Below, one piece after another: positions 14,640 through 19,031 of a DNA stretch of 19,031 nucleotides. Made by a program: the position numbers and the translations under genes. The stretch is from contig DCCL01000095.1 of NCBI GenBank assembly GCA_002313795.1, forward strand, positions 8,587-27,617. Reading direction: 5' to 3'. Below the pieces are notes generated by a model. That model searched no databases and was not told the DNA's origin. It saw only the letters and a list, made by a program, of their open reading frames with translations. Source of the DNA: Faecalibacterium prausnitzii (lineage in GTDB: Bacteria; Bacillota; Clostridia; Oscillospirales; Ruminococcaceae). Positions within the stretch are counted from its first letter, which is position 1, and each line of letters opens with the position of its first letter.

Positions 14640-15397
14640 GCGTCTGTTCCCTCCTCTCCGGCGGCTTTCGGTGCCGCCATGGTGAGGGTGGGCTGAACCA
14701 CAGCCTCCGGTGCATGGGCGTCGCCATCATAGACCACGCGGCCGTCCTCCAGACGGATGATGCGCTGGGCCTGCACGGCGATGGAGTTATCGTGGGTGAT
14801 GAGCACCACGGTGTGGCCCTGCCGGTTGAGGTCCTGCAGCATAGCCAGCACTTCCCGGCCGGTATGGCTGTCCAGAGCGCCGGTGGGCTCGTCCGCCAGA
14901 ATGATGGGCGGGTTGCGGACAAGGGCCCGGGCGATGGACACACGCTGCTGCTGACCGCCGGAGAGCTGGTTGGGCTTGTTTTTCAGCTTATCGCCCAAGC
15001 CCACCTGTTCCAGTGCAGCCACAGCGCGGCGGCGGCGCTCACTGCCGCCCACGCCTGCGTAGATGAGGGGCACTTCCACGTTTTCCAGCAGAGAGAGCTT
15101 GGGCAAAAGGTTATACTGCTGGAAGATGAAGCCCAGTTTTTCGTTCCGGATGGCCGCCAGTTCCCTGCGGTTCATCTTGCCCACATCCTGACCGTCCAGC
15201 AGGTATCTGCCGTGAGTAGGCACATCCAGACAGCCGATGATGTTCATACAGGTGGATTTGCCGGAGCCGGACTGGCCCACGATGGCCACGAACTCGCCCC
15301 GGTCGATCTTCATGGAGATGTGGTCTGCCGCCTTGACGAGGGTATCACCCATCTGGTAATACTTGCAGACCTCATCAAATTCGATCAGCGTGCTCAT
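14636..15397 (-). CDS. MacB/YknY-like ABC transporter ATP-binding protein
   Basis: A 253-residue ATPase of the MacB/LolD/YknY type. It shows Walker A GQSGSGKST (41-49), the Q-loop in GFIFQQYNLLP, signature LSGGQQQR (145-152), Walker B IILADEPTGALD and the switch histidine His202 in LITHD. The motif GALDSHTG (173-180), where most such proteins have a D-loop SALD or NLDS, is usual for this subfamily. The C-terminal 25 residues are a low-complexity Ala/Pro tail. ATGA overlaps link it to the adaptor gene upstream (15394-15397) and the permease gene downstream (14636-14639), so the three are made in step. It drives the exporter from the cytoplasmic side. Confidence 0.96.
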   Translation of the reverse strand: MSTLIEFDEVCKYYQMGDTLVKAADHISMKIDRGEFVAIVGQSGSGKSTCMNIIGCLDVPTHGRYLLDGQDVGKMNRRELAAIRNEKLGFIFQQYNLLPKLSLLENVEVPLIYAGVGGSERRRRAVAALEQVGLGDKLKNKPNQLSGGQQQRVSIARALVRNPPIILADEPTGALDSHTGREVLAMLQDLNRQGHTVVLITHDNSIAVQAQRIIRLEDGRVVYDGDAHAPEAVVQPTLTMAAPKAAGEEGTDA

Positions 15398-17031
15398 TCT
15401 TCATCGTCCCCCATCATCGCGCTGTAGAAATCATTGCTGCTGACGGTGGAGGTATCGTAAGCGATGGTATCGCCCTCCTGCAGGCCGCTCTTCACCTCGA
15501 TGTAATCGTCGTCGCTGATGCCGGTGGTCACCTTGACATAGACGTAGCCGTCCGGTGCGGTCATGGAGGAGTCAGCGTTCTTTGCGCTGGGAGAATCCTT
15601 GGTCACCAGCACATAGCTGCCCCGGACAAGGGCGGCATTGGGCAGAGCCAGCGCATTCTTGACGCTGGCGGTGGTGATCCTGGCGGTGGCGTTCATGCCG
15701 GGCAGCAACTCGCCTATATCGTCGATGCGGACGGTGACGGGATAGCTGGTGGAGCCATTGGCAGTGGTGCCTGCCACCAGCACACTGCTGATGACTCCCT
15801 TATAGGTCTCGCCCGGCACTGCATCTGCGGAGATCTCCACATCCTGGCCCACCTTGAGGGAGCGGATCTTCAGCTCGTCCACGTTGAGCTTGAGTTCCAG
15901 ATAGCTCATATCGTAGATGGTGCAGAGGTTCTGCAGGGCGGTGTCGCCGGTGCTCAGTGTATCGCCGGCCTTGACCTTTTTATCCACGATGGTGCCGCTG
16001 ATGGGAGAATCGATGGTATAGTAGCTGACGTTCCGCTCTGCGGAGGACATCCGCAGCTCTGCGGAGCGCAGGCTGTCGGCAGCGTTCTTTTCCTGCGTTT
16101 TCAGATCTTTGCCGCTGATGCGGAGAAGAACGTCATCCTGATGGACGAAGCTGCCCTCCTTGACGCAGAGCTCAGCCACCGTACCGGCAGCGGGAGCCAC
16201 CACGGTCTCCTCACGCTGGTAAGTAAAGTGGGCGGAATCCAGAGAGCTGACGCCATTGATCTGAGCCATCGCGGCCTGCGAGGTGGTCAGGCTGCCTTCG
16301 TTGGGCACGGCGATGGTAACGGTGCAGGTCAGCAGGTTGGCATTTGCGGTGGGGTCTGCGCCCGACACTGAGCGGATGGTGCCGTTCAGCACCTCAAGGG
16401 TGGTGTCCGGCATGACCTGTGCGGCCTGGCCCTCGGTAAAGTTTGCTGCCTCTGCTGCGGGGAAGTTGACCGACAGCAGCATCGTGGAGGTATCCCGGAT
16501 GGTGGCCACGGTCTGGCCGGCCTGCACAGCGTCGCCTGCCGCCACGGCAAAGGAGCTCACCTCGCCGCTGATCTTGGCCCGGATGTTCTGGGCATCGGCA
16601 GCGTCATCATAGCTGCGCTGAGCCTGTTCCACCGAGAGCTGCGCGCTCTCGAGGTCGTTTTCCACATCGGAGCTGTCGATGGTGTAAAGCACATCGCCCT
16701 TTTCGATGGTGTCGCCCAGCTCAAAATCCGCCGTCAGCACCGTGCCGGTGACGCGGGATTTGACGGTATAGGAATCCGCCGGATTGATGGTGCCGGTGCC
16801 GTCGTAGACGTTCACGATGTCCCGGCGGCCCAGAGTCTCCTGTTCATAGTTCAGATCCGTGGATGCGGTTTTGTTCTTACTGGGGAACACGAACCACACC
16901 ACCAGCGCCAGAACCACCACACCCGCGATGCAGCGTTTCTTGTGGTCCTTGACGAAGCGGAGCACCTTGTTTTCCCCGCCCGCGTCCTGCTGCGGAGAGG
17001 TGTCCTGTGTTTTTTTCTTGAAACCTAGCAT
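15394..17031 (-). CDS. Membrane-fusion (MacA/YknX-like) exporter adaptor with duplicated lipoyl modules
   Basis: A 545-residue adaptor with a short cytosolic basic N-terminus, one membrane helix (about 34-50) and an extracytoplasmic remainder. There are four biotinyl-lipoyl-like half-motifs rather than two: VKSRVTGTVLTADFELGDTI (90-109), IRAKISGEVSSFAVAAGD (150-167), VVAPAAGTVAELCVKEGS (277-294) and IDSPISGTIVDKKVKAGD (340-357). Each pair brackets a short helical hairpin (about 120-148 and 308-336). A beta-barrel and membrane-proximal domain follow (about 375-545). At 545 residues it is longer than common YknX/MacA adaptors (about 370-400), apparently through this duplication. It is the first gene of the operon, with AGGAGG upstream of ATG 17031. 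It should link the permease to the wall-side partner. Confidence 0.9.
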   Translation of the reverse strand: MLGFKKKTQDTSPQQDAGGENKVLRFVKDHKKRCIAGVVVLALVVWFVFPSKNKTASTDLNYEQETLGRRDIVNVYDGTGTINPADSYTVKSRVTGTVLTADFELGDTIEKGDVLYTIDSSDVENDLESAQLSVEQAQRSYDDAADAQNIRAKISGEVSSFAVAAGDAVQAGQTVATIRDTSTMLLSVNFPAAEAANFTEGQAAQVMPDTTLEVLNGTIRSVSGADPTANANLLTCTVTIAVPNEGSLTTSQAAMAQINGVSSLDSAHFTYQREETVVAPAAGTVAELCVKEGSFVHQDDVLLRISGKDLKTQEKNAADSLRSAELRMSSAERNVSYYTIDSPISGTIVDKKVKAGDTLSTGDTALQNLCTIYDMSYLELKLNVDELKIRSLKVGQDVEISADAVPGETYKGVISSVLVAGTTANGSTSYPVTVRIDDIGELLPGMNATARITTASVKNALALPNAALVRGSYVLVTKDSPSAKNADSSMTAPDGYVYVKVTTGISDDDYIEVKSGLQEGDTIAYDTSTVSSNDFYSAMMGDDEE

Positions 17032-17148
17032 GAAAAGCCTGACCTCCTGTATTTCTTCCTGTAAACGAGAAAAATTTCTCTCAGCCCGTTCCTTTGGCCC
17101 TCCCGGCCCGACGTATCTTCGTACCTTTGCCGTAAAAACCCAATTTTA

Positions 17149-17177
17149 ATGATACCACCTTATAAAACGAACCACAA
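17149..17177 (-). promoter_or_regulatory. Promoter of the exporter operon
   Basis: The minus strand has TTGTGG (17172-17177), a 17-base spacer and TATCAT (17149-17154), about 118 bases before the adaptor start. The -10 hexamer is the same as that of the divergent TetR promoter. Repression by the TetR protein is expected from the gene arrangement. Confidence 0.5.
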
Positions 17178-17224
17178 GGAATTTTCCCTGCATAATTTGC
17201 AACTTTTTTGAAAATTTCTCCATT

Positions 17225-17270
17225 ATCTCCCGCGTACCCCGATTGGAGAGCCACTGCGGGAGATCTTTTT
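17225..17270 (+). repeat. Inverted repeat with T-rich flank between divergent promoters
   Basis: ATCTCCCGC (17225-17233) and GCGGGAGAT (17256-17264) are perfect complements with a 22-base loop, followed by CTTTTTCTTT. It could be a terminator blocking plus-strand transcription, or a regulator-binding dyad, since it lies between the exporter and TetR promoters. No plus-strand gene ends just upstream. The rest of 17032-17467 holds only promoters and leaders. Confidence 0.45.
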
Positions 17271-17337
17271 CTTTATTGACAGAACAACTTTCCAACGTCC
17301 TTTCTGGCGGCACCGCCGCCCCACATATCCGAGATAA

Positions 17338-17366
17338 TTGACACTCGCTCATCAACGTGCTATCAT
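17338..17366 (+). promoter_or_regulatory. Promoter of the TetR regulator gene
   Basis: A perfect TTGACA (17338-17343), 17 bases and TATCAT (17361-17366) give a near-consensus promoter, about 100 bases upstream of the TetR start. Confidence 0.65.
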
Positions 17367-17467
17367 CATACACAAACGCATCCTGAATTACAAGTGATAA
17401 TTTTTTATTGTTCGCAACTTAATTGTCAGAAGTGCAGAATCTGTCAACGAATTCAAGGGGGAACCCC

Positions 17468-18037
17468 ATGCCAGAGAAACAAGACCTGCGGGTTCAGAAG
17501 ACCTACGCCGCCCTATTTCAGGCGTTCCAGGAGCTCCTGACCGAAAAGGATTTTGAGAGCATCACCGTCACGGAACTGTGCGACCGCGCCATGATACGGA
17601 CAGCGACTTTTTACAAGCATTTCGCCGATAAATACGCCTTCTTCGCTTTTCTCATCAACGAGGGGCTGAACCGGTACCGCGAGATGCTCACGGATCGTTC
17701 CACGTCCTGCGAAGAATATTATCTGAACATCATCCGTCTCTCCCTTCGTCTTTTTCAGGAAAACCCTGTGCTCATCCACGCTGTCCGCTCCAACGACATG
17801 ATGAACATCATCGCCCGCACGACGGGGGCCCGTCTGGGGCATCTTCTGGTCGAGCGCCTGAAACATGATCAGGAAAACGGCTGTGACCTCGCTGTGCCGC
17901 CAGAGCTCACTGCGGAGATCCTGATGGGCTCCATCCATCACCTCTGCAACTGGCGGCTGGAACATCGGAATGGCCTTTCCGATGAGGATTTCATCTGCTC
18001 TCTCCGCCCCTTCGTGCAGCGTCTGCTGGGACGGTGA
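17468..18037 (+). CDS. TetR/AcrR family transcriptional regulator
   Basis: A 189-residue regulator. The N-terminal TetR helix-turn-helix (about 10-55) reads VQKTYAALFQAFQELL, then ITVTELCDRAMIRTATFYKH and FADKYAFFAFL. The remaining helices form the ligand-binding/dimer domain. The start is ATG 17468, with AAGGGGG 7 bases upstream; an in-frame TTG at 17423 lacks a ribosome-binding site. The gene faces away from the exporter operon across a 436-base spacer with two opposed promoters. This is the classical arrangement for a repressor that releases an efflux operon on binding its substrate. The inducer is unknown. Control of the adjacent operon is inferred from position. Confidence 0.9.
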   Translation: MPEKQDLRVQKTYAALFQAFQELLTEKDFESITVTELCDRAMIRTATFYKHFADKYAFFAFLINEGLNRYREMLTDRSTSCEEYYLNIIRLSLRLFQENPVLIHAVRSNDMMNIIARTTGARLGHLLVERLKHDQENGCDLAVPPELTAEILMGSIHHLCNWRLEHRNGLSDEDFICSLRPFVQRLLGR

Positions 18038-18076
18038 GCATATTTTTCTGTAACCAAAAGACACCGAATAAAACGA

Positions 18077-18115
18077 AACGGCCTGAGCTCTGTGCGATGC
18101 AGAATTCAGACCGTT
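18077..18115 (+). terminator. Terminator-like stem-loop after TetR gene
   Basis: AACGGCCTGA (18077-18086) pairs with TCAGACCGTT (18106-18115) with one mismatch. A weakly T-rich stretch follows. It lies 40 bases after the TetR stop. Confidence 0.5.
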
Positions 18116-18149
18116 CAAATCAATTAATTCTTATTCTGTCTGTCTTATG

Positions 18150-18187
18150 GGGGCCACTTTAAAATCGTGGTGGCGGTCATTTTTATA
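18150..18187. mobile_element. Possible insertion-sequence end remnant
   Basis: The stretch TGGGGGCCACTTTAAAAT, then CGTGGTGGCGGTCATTTTTA, recalls terminal repeats of IS21-like elements, with GGCCACTTT and GGCGGTCATTTT as spaced related motifs. No transposase or second end is present. This is recognition from memory, not an alignment. Confidence 0.2.
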
Positions 18188-18280
18188 GCAATTCAACTTT
18201 TTAATGCAACAGCACCAACGTTGAATTGCATATCGCAAACATGCTGTTTTGATGTTGCAATAATTTCTTGACTTGCGATA
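18188..18280. repeat. Cluster of interleaved inverted repeats (possible structured RNA or operator array)
   Basis: GCAATTCAAC (18188-18197) pairs exactly with GTTGAATTGC (18220-18229). TATCGCAA (18231-18238) pairs with TTGCGATA (18273-18280). The first loop contains TGCAACAGCA, which can pair with TGTTGCA (18253-18259) or TGCTGTT (18242-18248) in the second loop. Two hairpins with complementary loops would form a kissing structure. The region follows the stop of the isomerase gene on the minus strand. No coding region is seen in 18038-18281. Confidence 0.5.
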
Positions 18281-18281
18281 A

Positions 18282-19031
18282 TCACAGATTCTCTTTCAGG
18301 AATTCTGCACTTATCTGCATACTCTTAATGGGCGATTTGTCGATCCAGTTCTGATGTGTTTCCAAAATGACCGCCTTCACTCCGACCTGCCGGTCGATTG
18401 CCAGCAGTTCTTTCAGCGGCATTGTTCCAGTACCAAGCTCCATTGCATCGCTCTTCAGGATTGGAGTCGGCGATGCACCCTTCTGACGAGTCCCGCGATC
18501 ATTGATATGGTGCAGCTTGAGGCGATTCCCCAGCCGCTGCATTTCGAGGATCGGGTCTGCACCGCACTCTGTGCACCAATAGCTATCAAACTCAAAGTTC
18601 ACATACTCCGGATCTGTCTCATCCTGAATCAGATGATAGGCACTCTCTCCATCACTGAGCCGCAGGAATTCGCAGTTGTGATTGTGATACAGCAGATGCA
18701 CACCGCCTTCAGCCAGACGCTTTCCAGCTGCATTCAGACGGTTTGCCAGACTTTTTACATTTTCCATGTCGCTGTAATCATAGCGATACATACCCGTCAG
18801 AACAACTTTATCAGTATTGTAAACGCCACACTCTTCTAGAACAGAATCCGGGTCAGACTCCATTGCATCCAGATACTGATGCAGCGAGGGAACCTTTAAA
18901 CCTGACTCGGCAATAATCGACGGCCAATCCAGTTTTCCTCCATTGCCAATGGGCATTCCTGCCATTTGAGTCATCATTTTAATAGCAAAAGAGGTCGGAT
19001 GAATCATAAACGCATTCAGCTCGATTCCTTC
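18282..19031 (-). CDS. Sugar-phosphate isomerase/epimerase (xylose-isomerase-like TIM barrel), 5' end outside window
   Basis: At least 249 residues of the AP-endonuclease-2/xylose-isomerase-like superfamily, whose members isomerise or epimerise sugars or act in inositol metabolism. Metal and substrate residues are visible: HNHNCEF (residues 108-114 counted from the Met at 19007), EFDSYW with its Asp, LKLHHINDRG, and ILETHQNW near the C-terminus. The frame stays open to the right edge (EGIELNAF precedes that Met). EGIEL is the usual end of the first barrel repeat, so I take the Met at 19007 as internal and the gene as truncated by the window. No good ribosome-binding site precedes that Met. 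Base composition is lower in GC than in the exporter genes. The substrate is unknown. Confidence 0.85.
   Translation of the reverse strand, partial: EGIELNAFMIHPTSFAIKMMTQMAGMPIGNGGKLDWPSIIAESGLKVPSLHQYLDAMESDPDSVLEECGVYNTDKVVLTGMYRYDYSDMENVKSLANRLNAAGKRLAEGGVHLLYHNHNCEFLRLSDGESAYHLIQDETDPEYVNFEFDSYWCTECGADPILEMQRLGNRLKLHHINDRGTRQKGASPTPILKSDAMELGTGTMPLKELLAIDRQVGVKAVILETHQNWIDKSPIKSMQISAEFLKENL

Noticed and set aside
13119..14696. 525-codon plus-strand frame opposite the permease
   Set aside because: It is antisense to a canonical MacB/FtsX permease, and its composition (His/Asp-rich) is that of a shadow frame.
17146..17373. 75-codon minus-strand frame between exporter and TetR genes
   Set aside because: It lacks a ribosome-binding site, covers the exporter promoter and inverted repeat, and resembles no protein.
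1..19031. CRISPR arrays, tRNA or rRNA genes, and intact transposases
   Set aside because: No regularly spaced direct repeats, cloverleaf-type or rRNA-like sequence, and no transposase motifs were seen on either strand.

Overview
The window looks like a chromosomal segment of a moderately high-GC, Gram-positive gut Clostridia member, most probably Oscillospiraceae/Ruminococcaceae (Faecalibacterium-like). This is an inference from strong AGGAGG ribosome-binding sites, SLH-type surface proteins, LytTR/GHKL two-component genes, GH3 glycosidases of rumen/gut type and a Gram-positive MacAB-like exporter. No rRNA, tRNA or species marker is present to prove it.

Layout. (1) 300-6341, minus strand: a beta-glucosidase locus. 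A membrane-anchored GH3 enzyme whose two catalytic domains are in reversed (circularly permuted) order is followed by a conventional soluble GH3 enzyme and a GtrA-like membrane protein. (2) 6590-8577, minus strand: a LytTR response regulator and a GHKL sensor kinase overlapping by ATGA. Their promoter faces that of a small secreted protein (8842-9396, plus strand), which is the obvious candidate target. (3) 9508-11216: a compact, AT-richer restriction-modification cassette. A MT-A70-type adenine methyltransferase (minus) is divergent from a controller protein plus a MunI-family endonuclease (plus). The endonuclease keeps the PD...ExK and GNAHER motifs of the EcoRI/MunI group, so the predicted site is CAATTG, which I did not find anywhere in the window. 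Strong bidirectional terminators bracket the cassette. (4) 11277-17031, minus strand: a tightly packed four-gene operon of membrane-fusion adaptor, ABC ATPase, MacB/FtsX permease and SLH-domain surface protein, divergent from a TetR regulator (17468-18037). (5) 18038-18281: a gene-free stretch rich in interleaved inverted repeats, and a possible insertion-sequence remnant. (6) 18282-19031, minus strand: a sugar-phosphate isomerase/epimerase cut by the right edge.

How the genes work together. The GH3 locus probably trims beta-linked oligosaccharides at the cell surface (permuted enzyme) and in the cytoplasm (conventional enzyme). The LytTR system probably senses an extracellular cue and drives the secreted protein. 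The R-M cassette is self-regulated by its controller. The exporter operon, with its divergent TetR repressor, looks like an inducible export or resistance unit with a dedicated cell-wall-associated partner. The most unusual items are the permuted GH3, the complete MunI-like C-R-M unit, the SLH protein inside the exporter operon, and the repeat-rich 18.1-18.3 kb spacer.
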